A stretch of 50,552 nt of DNA, taken from contig JAFQEG010000003.1 of the NCBI GenBank assembly GCA_017399145.1, positions 1 to 50,552 of the forward strand, read 5' to 3'. This document shows, one piece after another, positions 1 through 11,900 of this stretch. This DNA comes from Clostridia bacterium (GTDB taxonomy: Bacteria; Bacillota; Clostridia; Oscillospirales; CAG-272). How positions within the stretch are numbered: the first letter of the stretch is position 1; every line of letters starts with the position of its first letter. The notes below the pieces were generated by a model. It worked only from the letters and a program-made list of their open reading frames with translations, did no database searches and had not been told where the DNA came from. Both the position numbers and the translations under genes were made by a program.

Positions 1-1998
<1,998 letters not shown>

Positions 1999-2004
1999 TT
2001 AGAT

Positions 2005-5000
2005 TTAGTCATCAAAATCATCGTAGTTTTGATCTTCTGAGTATGCATCACTATCGTCGATATCGTCGAGTCCGTTATCAAAATCATCGTCCTCGTCATC
2101 GAGCTCTATATTTCCAATGTCATCGTCACCATCATCGTCGCTTGGAATTGGTGGTGCAAACTTAACAGGAACAACCTCTTCATCGCAAAGGTTAGAAAGC
2201 TCAACCTCTTTGCCGTCCTTGTCATATACAGTGATATCAAGTGCAAGAGCTTGAAGCTCCTTAACAAGTACCTTAAATGACTCAGGAACACCTGGAGTTG
2301 GAATATTCTGTCCCTTTACAATTGCCTCATAAGCCTTTGTTCTACCGAGTATATCGTCACTCTTAACAGTCAAGATTTCTTGTAGAGTATAAGCGGCACC
2401 ATAAGCCTCAAGTGCCCATACTTCCATTTCACCGAAACGCTGACCACCAAATTGTGCCTTACCACCAAGTGGTTGTTGTGTTACAAGTGAGTACTTACCG
2501 ATTGAACGTGCGTGAATCTTATCGTCAACAAGGTGGTGGAGCTTTAAGTAGTACATAATACCTACTGTTACAGGGTTGTCAAATGCCTCGCCTGTACGTC
2601 CATCATAAAGGATTTGCTTACCATCGCACACCTTAAGCTTGCCTTCGTCAAGAAGCTTCTTAAGTGCCTCAGGATTTTCCTTTGTTTCCTTATCTAGCTT
2701 TTGGATGTCCTTCTTACCGTCTTCTCTAACTACCTCTTCGAAAAGCTCCTTACCATCTGTGTTTTCATTTGGTAATACGTCTCTCCAAAGTCCTGCCATC
2801 TTCAAGCACTCGAAAATATCCTTTTCCTTTGCGCCGTCAAATACAGGTGTCATAATCTTCCAGCCAAGCTTCTTAGCTGCGATGCCGAGGTGAACCTCAA
2901 GCACCTGACCGATATTCATACGAGAAGGTACGCCGAGTGGGTTAAGAACGATATCAAGTGGTGTACCATCTGCCAAGAAAGGCATATCCTCTGGTGGGAG
3001 AATTCTTGATACAACACCCTTGTTACCATGACGACCAGCCATTTTGTCACCAACAGAGATTTTTCTCTTTTGTGCAACATAAACCTTAACAAGCTTATGC
3101 ACACCAGGTGCTAGCTCGTCACCATTTTCACGAGAGAATACCTTAACGTCAACAACTATACCATTGTCGCCGTTCTTTACACGCAATGATGTATCTCTTA
3201 CGTCTCTCGCTCTTTCAGCGAAGATTGCACGAAGTAGTCTATCCTCGGCTGTAAGCTCTGTTTCACCCTTAGGTGTAACCTTACCTACAAGGATATCGGA
3301 AGCCTTAACCTCAGTACCGATTCTAACGATACCATTTTCGTCAAGATTCTTAAGTGCATCCTCACCAACGTTATGAATGTCACGAGTAATTTCCTCAGGA
3401 CCAAGCTTTGTATCTCTTGCTTCAATTGTTCTTTCTTCAATATGGATTGAAGTATAAACGTCGTTGCGTACAAGATTTTCGTTAAGCAATACAGCGTCCT
3501 CGTAGTTGTAACCCTCCCAAGTCATAAAGCCGATTAAGGCATTCTTACCTAGAGAGATTTCACCGTTAGAGGTTGCTGGACCATCAGCGATAACCTGACC
3601 CTTTTCAACTCTTTCACCAACTACTACTATTGGTGATTGGTTAATACAGGTTTCTTGGTTAGAGCGCTTAAATTTAACTAACTCGTAAGTATCCTTTAGT
3701 CCTCTGTCGTTTTTGATTACAATATTTAGTGCGTCTACCTTTTCAACAACACCTGCCTCTTTTGCAAGCACAACAACACCTGAGTCTACGGCTGCCTTGT
3801 ACTCCATACCTGTACCTACGATTGGTGAATCAGTTGTAAGTAGTGGCACAGCTTGCTTCTGCATGTTTGAACCCATGAGTGCACGGGCATTGTCGTCGTT
3901 TTCGATAAATGGAATCATTGCTGTAGCAACTGATACAACCATTTTAGGTGAAACGTCCATATAATTTACTCTTGAAGAATCAGTTTCAAGAATTTCATTT
4001 CTTTCACGAACGATAATTTTGCTCTTTACAAAGCGCTTGTTTTCATCAAGCTCCTCGTATGCTTGAGCAATTACATTACCATCCTCTTCCTCGGCTGTTA
4101 AGTAAACAACCTCGTCAGTTACTACACCATCGACAACCTTACGATAAGGTGCCTTAATAAAGCCATACTTATCGATAATCGCATATGTTGAAAGTGATGA
4201 AATAAGACCGATGTTTGGTCCTTCTGGTGTTTCTACAGGACACATTCTACCATAGTGTGTATGGTGAACGTCACGAACCTCGAAGGATGCTCTATCTCTT
4301 GACAAACCGCCAGGACCGAGAGCTGAAATACGGCGCTTATGTGTTAACTCTGCAAGTGGGTTATTTTGGTCCATAAACTGTGATAGAGGTGATGAACCGA
4401 AGAATTCTCTTATTGCAGACGTGATTGGTTTAGTGTTTACAATTGTCTTTGGAGAAAGCTCCTCAACGTCTTGTGTATTCATTCTATCATGGATAATCTT
4501 ATCCATACGGGTCATACCGATACGGAGTTGGTTTTGAAGCAATTCACCAACGCAACGTAGACGACGGTTTCCTAAGTGGTCAATATCGTCCTTTTTACCG
4601 ATGTTATATTCAAGACCAATAAGATAACCTATTGATGCAAGAATATCTTCTCTTGTAATATGCTTTGGACAAAGCTTTTCAACATTTAGCTTAATCTTTT
4701 CAATGATAGCTTCTCTGTCTCCAGCACACTCGTCAACGATTTCTCTCAAGGTTTCAAAGTGAAGCTTTTCGCTAACACCAAAGTCCTCAAGACCTTCTCT
4801 CCAGCCTTCCCATAATAGATACTTAGGGTCAACTGTACCATTGCCGAATACCTTAATCTCAACAGGTGTACCAGTTTCTCTATCAAGTGTATTTACATAT
4901 ACCTCGTTAACACAGTTAGATTCAATCAAATCGATATCATCCTTGTTGATAACCTTTCCTACCTCGCATAGAATCTCACCAGTCAAATTACTGATAACTG

Positions 5001-5901
5001 GACGAGATACAGTTAAGCCAAGAATACGCTTGGAAATTGCAAGCTTCTCATCAAACTTGTATCGACCAACATTGTAGATATCGTACTTTTTACCATTGAA
5101 GAATGAGTTATGAATAAGCTGTCTTGCACTTTCTGCAAGTGGTGGGTCACCTGGACGAAGTCTCTTGTAAATGCCCTTAAGTGCCTCTTCTTGAATAGAA
5201 GTACCACTATCTACGGCAATTCTTTCACTATCATCCTTAGCAAGTGTAGGATTCATAAACTTTTCGCCGAACATATCCTTAATGTCCTCTTCAGTTTCAA
5301 CTCCGAGAGCACGAATAAGCATTGTTACAGGAAGCTTTCTACTCTTGTCAATCTTTACGTAGAAGGCATTAGATGAATCTGTTTCATACTCAAGCCATGC
5401 TCCACGATAAGGAATAACGGTAGCGGTATAAACGTGAGAACCTACCTTGTCAATAGAATAATCATAGTACATTCCAGGTGAACGCATAATTTGTGATACA
5501 ATTACACGCTCTTTTCCGTGTATAACGAAGGTTCCGTTTTCAGTCATTAACGGGAATTCGCCCATAAACACGTTGTGTTCCTTCACCTCACCAGTTACAG
5601 TGTTAGAAAGACGTACATTCACGTAAAGAGGTGCTGAATAGTCAACTCCCCTAATTTTGCTCTCTTCTACAGAGTACTTAGGTTGGTTTACGTCGAGAGT
5701 ATGAGAAACAAACTCTACGCAAAGCTCACCTGAGCTACTAACAATAGGAGAAACATCGCGAAGCACCTCAGAGATTCCCTTGTCAAGGAACCATTGATAT
5801 GATTCTTTCTGCACAGCGATTAGGTTTGGCATTTCACACAATTCGTTGATTTTGGAGAAATTCTTTCTCGTGATTTTGCCAAGTTTTTGTTCTTTAACCA
5901 T
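2005..5901 (-). CDS. rpoB: RNA polymerase beta subunit (RpoB)
   Basis: Second-largest catalytic subunit of RNA polymerase, 1298 aa. The rifampicin pocket is intact and wild-type in appearance ([19 protein letters not shown] followed by SALGPGGLS), so no resistance substitution is seen. Other landmarks are [15 protein letters not shown], the [13 protein letters not shown] block and the C-terminal [19 protein letters not shown] block. After the last conserved block comes a strongly acidic Asp/Glu tail of about 45 residues, as in many Clostridia. The ATG at 5901 has TTGGAG upstream. The gene heads its operon: directly upstream is a promoter and then divergent rpsT, with no rplJ-rplL in front. 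rpoC follows after 30 bp. Confidence 0.98.
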   Translation of the reverse strand: MVKEQKLGKITRKNFSKINELCEMPNLIAVQKESYQWFLDKGISEVLRDVSPIVSSSGELCVEFVSHTLDVNQPKYSVEESKIRGVDYSAPLYVNVRLSNTVTGEVKEHNVFMGEFPLMTENGTFVIHGKERVIVSQIMRSPGMYYDYSIDKVGSHVYTATVIPYRGAWLEYETDSSNAFYVKIDKSRKLPVTMLIRALGVETEEDIKDMFGEKFMNPTLAKDDSERIAVDSGTSIQEEALKGIYKRLRPGDPPLAESARQLIHNSFFNGKKYDIYNVGRYKFDEKLAISKRILGLTVSRPVISNLTGEILCEVGKVINKDDIDLIESNCVNEVYVNTLDRETGTPVEIKVFGNGTVDPKYLLWEGWREGLEDFGVSEKLHFETLREIVDECAGDREAIIEKIKLNVEKLCPKHITREDILASIGYLIGLEYNIGKKDDIDHLGNRRLRCVGELLQNQLRIGMTRMDKIIHDRMNTQDVEELSPKTIVNTKPITSAIREFFGSSPLSQFMDQNNPLAELTHKRRISALGPGGLSRDRASFEVRDVHHTHYGRMCPVETPEGPNIGLISSLSTYAIIDKYGFIKAPYRKVVDGVVTDEVVYLTAEEEDGNVIAQAYEELDENKRFVKSKIIVRERNEILETDSSRVNYMDVSPKMVVSVATAMIPFIENDDNARALMGSNMQKQAVPLLTTDSPIVGTGMEYKAAVDSGVVVLAKEAGVVEKVDALNIVIKNDRGLKDTYELVKFKRSNQETCINQSPIVVVGERVEKGQVIADGPATSNGEISLGKNALIGFMTWEGYNYEDAVLLNENLVRNDVYTSIHIEERTIEARDTKLGPEEITRDIHNVGEDALKNLDENGIVRIGTEVKASDILVGKVTPKGETELTAEDRLLRAIFAERARDVRDTSLRVKNGDNGIVVDVKVFSRENGDELAPGVHKLVKVYVAQKRKISVGDKMAGRHGNKGVVSRILPPEDMPFLADGTPLDIVLNPLGVPSRMNIGQVLEVHLGIAAKKLGWKIMTPVFDGAKEKDIFECLKMAGLWRDVLPNENTDGKELFEEVVREDGKKDIQKLDKETKENPEALKKLLDEGKLKVCDGKQILYDGRTGEAFDNPVTVGIMYYLKLHHLVDDKIHARSIGKYSLVTQQPLGGKAQFGGQRFGEMEVWALEAYGAAYTLQEILTVKSDDILGRTKAYEAIVKGQNIPTPGVPESFKVLVKELQALALDITVYDKDGKEVELSNLCDEEVVPVKFAPPIPSDDDGDDDIGNIELDDEDDDFDNGLDDIDDSDAYSEDQNYDDFDD

Positions 5902-5918
5902 TTTTCACTCCAACTTCC

Positions 5919-5940
5919 CTTTTATATTATAATATAAAAG
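5919..5940 (-). promoter_or_regulatory. Perfect AT-rich inverted repeat in the rpoB 5' leader
   Basis: Positions 5919-5940 form a 22-bp perfect palindrome (half-site CTTTTATATTA) lying between the rpoB promoter and the rpoB Shine-Dalgarno. In mRNA it could fold into an AU-only hairpin beside the ribosome binding site. Its function is unknown. Confidence 0.5.
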
Positions 5941-5970
5941 TATAATTTAGAAAATATTTGTGCGGAGGAA

Positions 5971-5999
5971 ATTATAACACGCAAGCAAATATTTGTCAA
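5971..5999 (-). promoter_or_regulatory. Sigma-A promoter of rpoB-rpoC
   Basis: On the minus strand: TTGACA (5999-5994), a 17-bp spacer ending in TGT (extended -10), then TATAAT (5976-5971). Both hexamers are full consensus. This gives a 5' leader of about 60 nt. Confidence 0.9.
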
Positions 6000-6206
6000 T
6001 ACTTTTTTTGTATTTTTTTCCAAAAAGCTAATTTGGATGATTATATTTACAATTTTTTCACAAACATTTTACTTTTCGTTCAAATGTAACTTTTTTATGA
6101 ACAATATTTTTCTGTAATTCTTTGCTCTAAATTCGCAGTGAGTCATTTAGGTTATTTGCTTCAAATTTAACCATTTAAAAATATTTATATTTTTTTCAAA
6201 AAGCTA
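6000..6206. other. Intergenic stretch between the divergent rpoB and rpsT promoters
   Basis: The gene-free region 5902-6327 holds the rpoB leader and promoter at one end and the rpsT promoter and leader at the other. The roughly 200 bp between them is very AT-rich. I see no ORF, RNA motif or convincing operator in it. Confidence 0.6.
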
Positions 6207-6235
6207 TTGATTTTTCAAAAATAGTGTGATATTAT
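6207..6235 (+). promoter_or_regulatory. Sigma-A promoter of rpsT
   Basis: TTGATT (6207-6212), a 17-bp spacer ending in TGA, and TATTAT (6230-6235). Transcription would start near 6242. Confidence 0.85.
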
Positions 6236-6241
6236 ATATAA

Positions 6242-6327
6242 ACGTACGAACAGGCTATATCTGTAGCACCCTCTCAGGCAACGGATAGTGCATCTGTCGG
6301 ATTATAATATTAAAGGAGGACACCAAA
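6242..6327 (+). promoter_or_regulatory. rpsT 5' leader with two small stem-loops
   Basis: The 86-nt leader can form GCTAT/GTAGC (6254-6258 with 6263-6267) and GATAG/CTGTC (6284-6288 with 6294-6298), each with a T-G wobble, before a strong AAGGAGGA at 6313-6320. The intervening block CTCTCAGGCAA is more GC-rich than the surrounding sequence. It may be an S20 autoregulatory leader, but I recognise no catalogued family. Confidence 0.35.
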
Positions 6328-6591
6328 GTGCCTAATATCAAATCTGCGAAGAAGCGTGTTAAGGTTATCGCAACAAAAACACTTCGTAACAAGATGCTCA
6401 AATCTCAGTTGAATACAGCTATTAAGAAGTTTAAGCTTGCTGTTGAAAGCGGAGACAAGGAAGCTGCTCAAGTTGCTTATGTAGCTGCTGTAAAGAGAGT
6501 TGACAAGGCTGTTAGCCAAGGTATTCTTCACAAGAATAACGCAGCTCACAAGAAGAGTCAGTTCACACTTATGTATAATAAGATGGCATAA
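6328..6591 (+). CDS. rpsT: 30S ribosomal protein S20
   Basis: Primary 16S rRNA-binding protein of the small subunit, 87 aa, very basic and helical. The start MPNIKSAKKRVKV and the C-terminal NAAHKKSQ block are typical of bacterial S20. The start codon is GTG at 6328, chosen because AAGGAGGA lies 7 nt upstream and the N-terminus aligns with the family. S20 is often autoregulated through initiation on a non-ATG start, so the GTG may matter. The gene is monocistronic, with its own promoter and a strong terminator, and diverges from rpoB. Confidence 0.97.
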   Translation: MPNIKSAKKRVKVIATKTLRNKMLKSQLNTAIKKFKLAVESGDKEAAQVAYVAAVKRVDKAVSQGILHKNNAAHKKSQFTLMYNKMA

Positions 6592-6598
6592 GCCCTTT

Positions 6599-6631
6599 AT
6601 GAGTCTTGTTAACCCACAAGACTCATTTTTA
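6599..6631 (+). terminator. Rho-independent terminator of rpsT
   Basis: A perfect 11-bp stem, ATGAGTCTTGT (6599-6609) with ACAAGACTCAT (6616-6626), loop TAACCC, followed by a T-run. Confidence 0.93.
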
Positions 6632-6641
6632 TTATTCTCTA

Positions 6642-6670
6642 TTGACTTTTTAGCATTTTTAGGTTAAAAT
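6642..6670 (+). promoter_or_regulatory. Sigma-A promoter of the small PH-like gene
   Basis: TTGACT (6642-6647), 17 bp, TAAAAT (6665-6670). The spacer ends in GGT, so there is no TGN extension. Confidence 0.8.
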
Positions 6671-6700
6671 TAATACATCTAAGAATAAGGAGCTAATAAT

Positions 6701-6952
6701 ATGAATGAAGCAATTTACACTTCTCTTTCACGAAGTGATTATGTAGTATACGCAAATCGAATAGTTTTGGGAAATATTGTTATTCCTCGTTCTGCTATCA
6801 CTAAAATGGTATGGGTTGAACCAGACAAGAGTTTTCCTGGTATGCTACAAATTTTCGTAGGCGCGCTCGACCCTATATCAATTCAAGTGCTTTATGACCT
6901 TAAGCAAGACTTTACTGATTTTAAGAATGCAATCGAATCGATTCTTTTATAA
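6701..6952 (+). CDS. Small conserved hypothetical protein, possible bacterial PH-like fold
   Basis: An 83-aa cytosolic protein with no signal peptide or membrane segment. The pattern of short beta-strands (YVVYANRIVLGNIVIP), an aromatic strand and a final helix (DFTDFKNAIESILL) resembles minimal bacterial pleckstrin-homology-like domains such as DUF4429. This is a fold-level impression only. AAGGAGC lies 7 nt before the ATG. The gene has its own promoter and terminator, and its neighbours are ribosomal protein genes, which give no clue to its role. Confidence 0.7.
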   Translation: MNEAIYTSLSRSDYVVYANRIVLGNIVIPRSAITKMVWVEPDKSFPGMLQIFVGALDPISIQVLYDLKQDFTDFKNAIESILL

Positions 6953-6958
6953 TCAACC

Positions 6959-6990
6959 AAGGACAAGTGTGTATATCTTGTCCTTTTTTT
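6959..6990 (+). terminator. Rho-independent terminator of the small PH-like gene
   Basis: Stem AAGGACAAG (6959-6967) with CTTGTCCTT (6977-6985), 9-nt loop, then a run of T. Confidence 0.9.
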
Positions 6991-6995
6991 ATTTG

Positions 6996-7030
6996 ATAAA
7001 AAAAAGAAGCAGACAAAATTGTCCGCTTCT
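6996..7030 (-). terminator. Rho-independent terminator of the rpsF-ssb-rpsR operon
   Basis: On the minus strand, AGAAGC plus GACAA pair with TTGTC plus GCTTCT around one A-C mismatch (7005-7030), followed by a long T-run (plus-strand A-run ending at 7004). Confidence 0.9.
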
Positions 7031-7044
7031 CTATTTATCATTGA

Positions 7045-7314
7045 TTAGTCGTCAATGTAAGGCATAAGAGCCATAAAACGTGCACGCTTAATAGCCTTTG
7101 TAAGCTCACCTTGGTGATGTGCACATGTGCCAGTGATTCTTCTTGGAAGAATCTTTGCACGCTCTGTAACATACTTTCTCAAACGATTAGTATCTTTATA
7201 ATCAATATGACCAATCTTATCAGCACAGAAAGCACAAACCTTCTTCTTCTTGCGCATCATTTGACGTGCAGGACGTGCTGAACCAACTTGTTCCTTCTCA
7301 ACGTTGTTATCCAT
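7045..7314 (-). CDS. rpsR: 30S ribosomal protein S18
   Basis: Small-subunit protein that forms a heterodimer with S6 on the 16S platform, 89 aa. The core [20 protein letters not shown] and the following TGTCAHHQ are diagnostic. The N-terminal CAFC pair with the later Cys and His residues suggests the zinc-binding (C+) form. It is the last gene of the conserved rpsF-ssb-rpsR operon, 46 bp after ssb, and is followed by the operon terminator. No rplI follows. Confidence 0.97.
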   Translation of the reverse strand: MDNNVEKEQVGSARPARQMMRKKKKVCAFCADKIGHIDYKDTNRLRKYVTERAKILPRRITGTCAHHQGELTKAIKRARFMALMPYIDD

Positions 7315-7360
7315 CGTGTTTTACTCCTTATAAATTTTGTTTCGATAAATTCTAGTTCAA

Positions 7361-7783
7361 TTAGAATGGTAGATCGTCGTCACCAGATACTTCTTCAAAC
7401 TTTGGTGCAGATGGTGGTGTCTGGAATGCTGGCTCTTCATAGCTACCAACAACAGGCGCATCAGTCTTTGCATCAACGAAGTAAGCTTCTTCTGCAACAA
7501 CCTCTGTAGCATAACGCTTATTATTTTGCTGATCGTTCCAGGTTCTTGTTTGGATAGAGCCAGAAATACAAATGGAGCTACCCTTCTTGAAATACTTGCA
7601 AATGAAATCAGCAGTTTGTCTCCAAGCTACACAGTTAATAAAATCTGTTTGAGCATCCTTGCCTCTACGATTTACTGCAACTGAAAAGCTTGTAACAGCA
7701 ACACCTTGTGGAGTTGTCTTAAGTTCGGGGTCAGCAGTTAATCTACCACCCAAAATTACCTTGTTTAGATTAAAATTTGCCAT
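7361..7783 (-). CDS. ssb: Single-stranded DNA-binding protein
   Basis: Coats ssDNA at forks and recruits replication and repair enzymes. 140 aa: an N-terminal OB fold (MANFNLNKVILGGRLTADPE, then TDFINCVAWRQTADF, about residues 1-105), a short flexible linker, and the canonical acidic tip DDDLPF at the C-terminus, which binds partner proteins. It sits between rpsF (23 bp upstream) and rpsR, the usual bacterial arrangement. Confidence 0.97.
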   Translation of the reverse strand: MANFNLNKVILGGRLTADPELKTTPQGVAVTSFSVAVNRRGKDAQTDFINCVAWRQTADFICKYFKKGSSICISGSIQTRTWNDQQNNKRYATEVVAEEAYFVDAKTDAPVVGSYEEPAFQTPPSAPKFEEVSGDDDLPF

Positions 7784-7806
7784 TGTGTTTTCCCCTTTCC
7801 TTTAGC

Positions 7807-8127
7807 TTATGCTTCTTTTTTTGTCTTCTTGTCTTCGATCTTACGAATTACAATAAAACGAAGAATGTTTTCGTTAATCTTCATAAGACGCTCAAGCTCG
7901 CTTGGGAACTCGCCTTCGCTCTTAAAGTTAACAAGAACATAGTAACCCTCGCTCTTATCATTGATAAGATATGCAAGCTTACGCTTACCCCACTCATCAA
8001 CAGACTCGACGGTTCCGTTTTCTGCAATTAATGCAGTGAACTTCTCTACAGTTGCCTTAACATCTTCCTCAGAAAGAGTTGCGTCAACTACGAACAAAGT
8101 TTCATAAGAGTTCATAACCTTTTCCAT
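7807..8127 (-). CDS. rpsF: 30S ribosomal protein S6
   Basis: Small-subunit platform protein and partner of S18, 106 aa. It shows the S6 ferredoxin-like pattern with NSYETLFVVDATLSEED at the N-terminus and WGKRKLAYLINDKSEGYYVL in the centre, ending in a Lys-rich tail. The start at 8127 (MEKVMNSYE) is preceded by AAAGGAGGT at 7-nt spacing, which favours it over the internal Met. It is the first gene of rpsF-ssb-rpsR. Confidence 0.97.
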   Translation of the reverse strand: MEKVMNSYETLFVVDATLSEEDVKATVEKFTALIAENGTVESVDEWGKRKLAYLINDKSEGYYVLVNFKSEGEFPSELERLMKINENILRFIVIRKIEDKKTKKEA

Positions 8128-8157
8128 CTTTTTTACCTCCTTTGGACTTAGCGACCA

Positions 8158-8201
8158 TCAGTTACAAATTTCTGACAGTAGGAGCGAGTAAAAAATACTC
8201 G
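8158..8201 (-). promoter_or_regulatory. rpsF 5' leader hairpins
   Basis: The leader carries CGAGTA/TACTCG (8185-8201, 5-nt loop) and then TCAG/CTGA (8158-8175, 10-nt loop) upstream of the Shine-Dalgarno. rpsF leaders in many bacteria bind the S6:S18 complex. I could not identify that motif's conserved core, so the assignment is tentative. Confidence 0.35.
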
Positions 8202-8210
8202 TTCTGTGGT

Positions 8211-8239
8211 ATTGTATCATATAATTATTTTGTTGTCAA
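8211..8239 (-). promoter_or_regulatory. Sigma-A promoter of rpsF-ssb-rpsR
   Basis: Minus strand: TTGACA (8239-8234), 17 bp ending in TGA, TACAAT (8216-8211). Confidence 0.9.
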
Positions 8240-8257
8240 GTTTTTTTTATTTTTTTA

Positions 8258-8286
8258 TTGAATTAGTTTTGTTTATATGTTAAAAT
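8258..8286 (+). promoter_or_regulatory. Sigma-A promoter of rnhA
   Basis: TTGAAT (8258-8263), 17 bp ending in TGT, TAAAAT (8281-8286). It is divergent from the rpsF promoter. Confidence 0.8.
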
Positions 8287-8312
8287 TAGTTATCTTAAAT
8301 TAGAGGTAGATT

Positions 8313-8756
8313 ATGAAACACGTTGATATATATACAGACGGCTCCTGCCGTTCAAATCCTGGCCCTGGTGGTTGGGGTGCCGTGCTTGTTTACAAGGGCA
8401 TAGAAAGAGAGCTTTGTGGTGGCGAGGCAGAAACTACAAATAATCGTATGGAATTAACTGCCGTAATTAAGGCGTTACAGGCTTTAAAGGAAGAGTGTGA
8501 GATTACCCTTACCTCTGACTCTCGTTATGTGCTTGATGCATTAACAAACGGTTGGGCTATTGGATGGCAGAAAAACGGTTGGAAAAAGGCTGACAAGTCC
8601 CCTGCCCTTAATCCTGATTTGTGGGAAATATTATTAAATGAAATTAAAAAACACAAAATCACTTACGTTTGGGTTAAGGGTCATGCCGGTCATCCCTATA
8701 ACGAAAGATGCGATGCAATGGCACAGACCGAGTCGGGAAAATTTATAAATCAATAA
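8313..8756 (+). CDS. rnhA: Ribonuclease HI
   Basis: Degrades the RNA strand of RNA-DNA hybrids (primers and R-loops). 147 aa, about the usual length. The DEDD active site is complete: D9 in TDGS, E47 in NNRMEL, D69 in SDSRYV, and D134 in NERCD. The WVKGHAGH loop contains the catalytic His. The basic handle region (GWQKNGWKKADKSP) is present, as in E. coli-type RNase HI. A promoter and AGAGGT lie directly upstream, and a terminator follows. Confidence 0.96.
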   Translation: MKHVDIYTDGSCRSNPGPGGWGAVLVYKGIERELCGGEAETTNNRMELTAVIKALQALKEECEITLTSDSRYVLDALTNGWAIGWQKNGWKKADKSPALNPDLWEILLNEIKKHKITYVWVKGHAGHPYNERCDAMAQTESGKFINQ

Positions 8757-8834
8757 TTTTCTTTATCAAATTTTCATCCTAAAAAACGTATGTTTATATT
8801 ACATTAATATAATAAATGAAGAGTTTTGTTTTTA

Positions 8835-8859
8835 AAAGTGGGGTTTTCTCCACTTTTTT
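8835..8859 (+). terminator. Terminator of rnhA
   Basis: Stem AAAGTGGGG with CTCCACTTT (one G-T pair), TTTT loop, then T-run. Confidence 0.88.
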
Positions 8860-8865
8860 ACATTA

Positions 8866-8900
8866 AAAAAACGGAAAAGCGACGCTTTTCCGTTTTTTTT
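8866..8900 (-). terminator. Terminator of the secreted Cys-repeat gene
   Basis: A perfect 10-bp stem ACGGAAAAGC (8871-8880) with GCTTTTCCGT (8884-8893). A- and T-runs on the two sides make it active in either direction. Confidence 0.9.
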
Positions 8901-8905
8901 GCTTA

Positions 8906-11900
8906 TTATTTCTTACCAGCAACAATCTCGTTAAAGAGTGGCTCAAGCTTTGAGTCAGGAACTTGCTTGTTGTCAACTAGGTACTTAACCACCTCGTAAA
9001 CACTTACCTTTTCATTGTTGTTTGCGTCATAGTCTGAAAGATCCATTTCACAATCAACATATTCGATACCAAGGAAGTTCATAAGTCTTACGTAAGTCTT
9101 AACCTCATACTCATCGTATACAGAGTATGGATTCAATACAACTGAAACCTCGCCAGTCTCAGCATCGTATTTTCCTTCGCTATACTTACCATAGGATTCA
9201 ACTGTCTTAGTAACACCTTCAGCATTTGTTACTTCAGAAATCACTCTTATGTCACACTCGTATCCGAGTACATCAAAGTACTCAAGATTGAGTCTATATG
9301 TGAGTCTTAGACCTATATAATCTGTAACTCTAATTGAGCAACCCTCAAATGTGATTAATTCTTCTTCAATTGTCTTTTTTTCAATTGCTTCAAACTTGGT
9401 TGTGCCAACTGCTGGGTCAACACATGCACAGCCTGTGCATTCCCAAGAATTTTCACCCTCTGAGGTAAATGTAGATGGGTACTTTTCAACCCAGTCATAA
9501 TTGTGTGCGCCTGTTGCAGGGATTGGTTCTTGTGAGCCTACCTTACCACAGCCTGGGCAAACAATTTGCTTAATTCCCATAAAGCCACAAAGAGCATCCA
9601 TAAATGTTACTTCTTGTGTAAATTCGTGAACATATGTTGGTGGAACCTTAATTTCTTCAATAGCAAAGCTACAAGCTGTACATGTACTCTTCGCCGTACC
9701 ATAGGTTGAGCATGTAGGTGGCTCAATTATTTCAAGGGTACCTGGTGTGTGTCCCCACTCGTCGTGTGGAAGAGTTACAGGTGTTTCAAGATCACATACA
9801 GGACAAATTGAAACTGTTTTTCCATCAGTTGTACATGTAGCTGGTGTGTATCTAGCATCAGCTGCTTCTGGTAAATAGTAGTTTTCTTCAATTACTTCAC
9901 AAGCGTGAACTGTCAAATGAATGTCGTGAATTTTTGCAGCATTACCATTAGGCCACTTTGCATGGTTTACAGAAATAACAATCCTATTTACCTTTGAACC
10001 ATATTTAAGAGCTGCGGACATATCGCTAACCTTTGGATTTGATAAATCAAAGGCTTGGAAGTTATCCGTACCGGATGATGCATTTAATTGGTCATCATAA
10101 TAGAAGAATACATCAAATCTTGCCCAGTTGGAAGTTGCTGAAATATCGCCGTGAGTAATGTAGTAGGTTCTATCAAGAATGATTTCAACAGTAGAGCCAG
10201 GAGGCGCATACCATCGAGTGTCATTATTGTCATCGAACATTTTCCAAACATCCTCTTCAGCCAATAGCTTTTCACCTTCGGTTGTGATGTCAGGCTTATA
10301 TAGATCACTTTCTGTGTTGTATTTAACTGTAACAGAATCGCAAGCTTCCTTAATATTGAAGGCTTCTGTGTTAGTTGAATACTTTAAAGCGCCAATTTTT
10401 ACATCTCTTGTATTACCACATGCTCTACAAGTTAATCTCTCTAAGCCCTCAACACCAACCTTTGCAGGAGTTATAACCTCTCCGTCATCCCAGTCGTGTC
10501 CTGTTGCTTGCTTAGGGTCTGCCGTATAGGATAATGTACAACCATCGTCCAAGCATTCATATTTTGTGTAACCACCATCGGTACATGTTGGAGGAACTAC
10601 TGTACCGGTGTTCCAGTTGTGTCCTGTTGCAGGAATATCAAATTCGCCTGTTGAACCACAAAGTGCGCAAGTCTTTGTAAGTATACCATTCGCCTCATTT
10701 GTTGCCTCGTTACCCTCAAGGATAACTCCGTCGTCCCATTGGTGGAAGCCAGTTGCAGGAACAATTTGCTTAATAACCTTACCACAGTGGCAAGAAAATT
10801 CCTTGTAACCAGATTCATCACAGGTTGGGTTAGCGGAATCTGTCATTTCAAACAAGTGATTACCTGTTTCTACCATTGTTTGAATTTCCCACATATATTC
10901 TGCACCAGAGTGCTTACCATTGAACATTCTAAATTCGATTGTAGCAGCCTCTACGTATGGGTCAATTTTAGCCTCAAGACCAGATACAGAAATATCCTTT
11001 GAGTCGTATACTAATTCACCATCAATATCATAAAGTAGGATTTGCACCATTGAATTGTTGTAAACATACTCTTCAAGCTTTTGTCCGTTACCTACAAGTG
11101 TACCTCTACCATTACAATAGAATGTAATTTCTGAGAAGAGGTATTCCTTTGGATATGACATAAAGAATGAATATTGTCCACCCTTTGGTGAGTGAGTACC
11201 AGTTTCAATGTTACCATCAGTCAAGGCACTCCATTTAACAGCCCACCATGGGTCAGTTTTTTCATTTACATCAGGTGTTTCAGGGTCATCCTCACGATAA
11301 GAGTCGAATGAGAATTCTGCACTGCTAGCAATATTGTGAAGCTGAACGTCGCAAAGCTCAATGCCAGTCAATGCGTAGGTTTCAATCTCCCAAATGTAGC
11401 TAGCACTTGAACGAGGGCAATCCTCGTTACCAACAGTAACAACAATCTTATCAGCCATCAATGGCTTCTTAATGTGCCACTCTGTCATCTTGGAAACGTC
11501 CTTTGTTTCTGTATAAAGAACCTTGTCTTCCTTATAGAATGTAGCTGTGAGCACGGTTATATTGTACTGAATCTCATCAAAGGTTTCTCCACCACTCAAG
11601 CTATTCTTGGTTGCAAGAGTACCCTTACCATTACAAACAATGATGACATCGGTAAAATAGGATGTCTCATCAAAGCTGAGTATGTATGAGAAGGTACGAG
11701 TACTTGGTGACTTTGTACCACTCTCTCTATTTCCATCAACGAGCACTTCAGTTCTTACAGAATCGAGAATGTTTTCACCATCAATCTCGATAGTAGCCTG
11801 ATTTGCAATGTTAGTTGCTTGGCTTGTTACATCTGGGGATGAGCTACCAGTATCACCAAAGGCGTAGGTGGTGAAAATAGGTAGAATCATAAGCAAGCTA

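Noticed and set aside
6268-6285. CTCTCAGGCAA in the rpsT leader resembles the 3' part of a glycine riboswitch.
   Set aside because: The rest of the aptamer, including the upstream conserved CCGAAG-type core, is missing, and rpsT is not a glycine gene.
8158-8201. Assigning the rpsF leader firmly to the S6:S18-binding RNA family.
   Set aside because: Hairpins are present, but the conserved bulge and loop sequence of that family could not be found.
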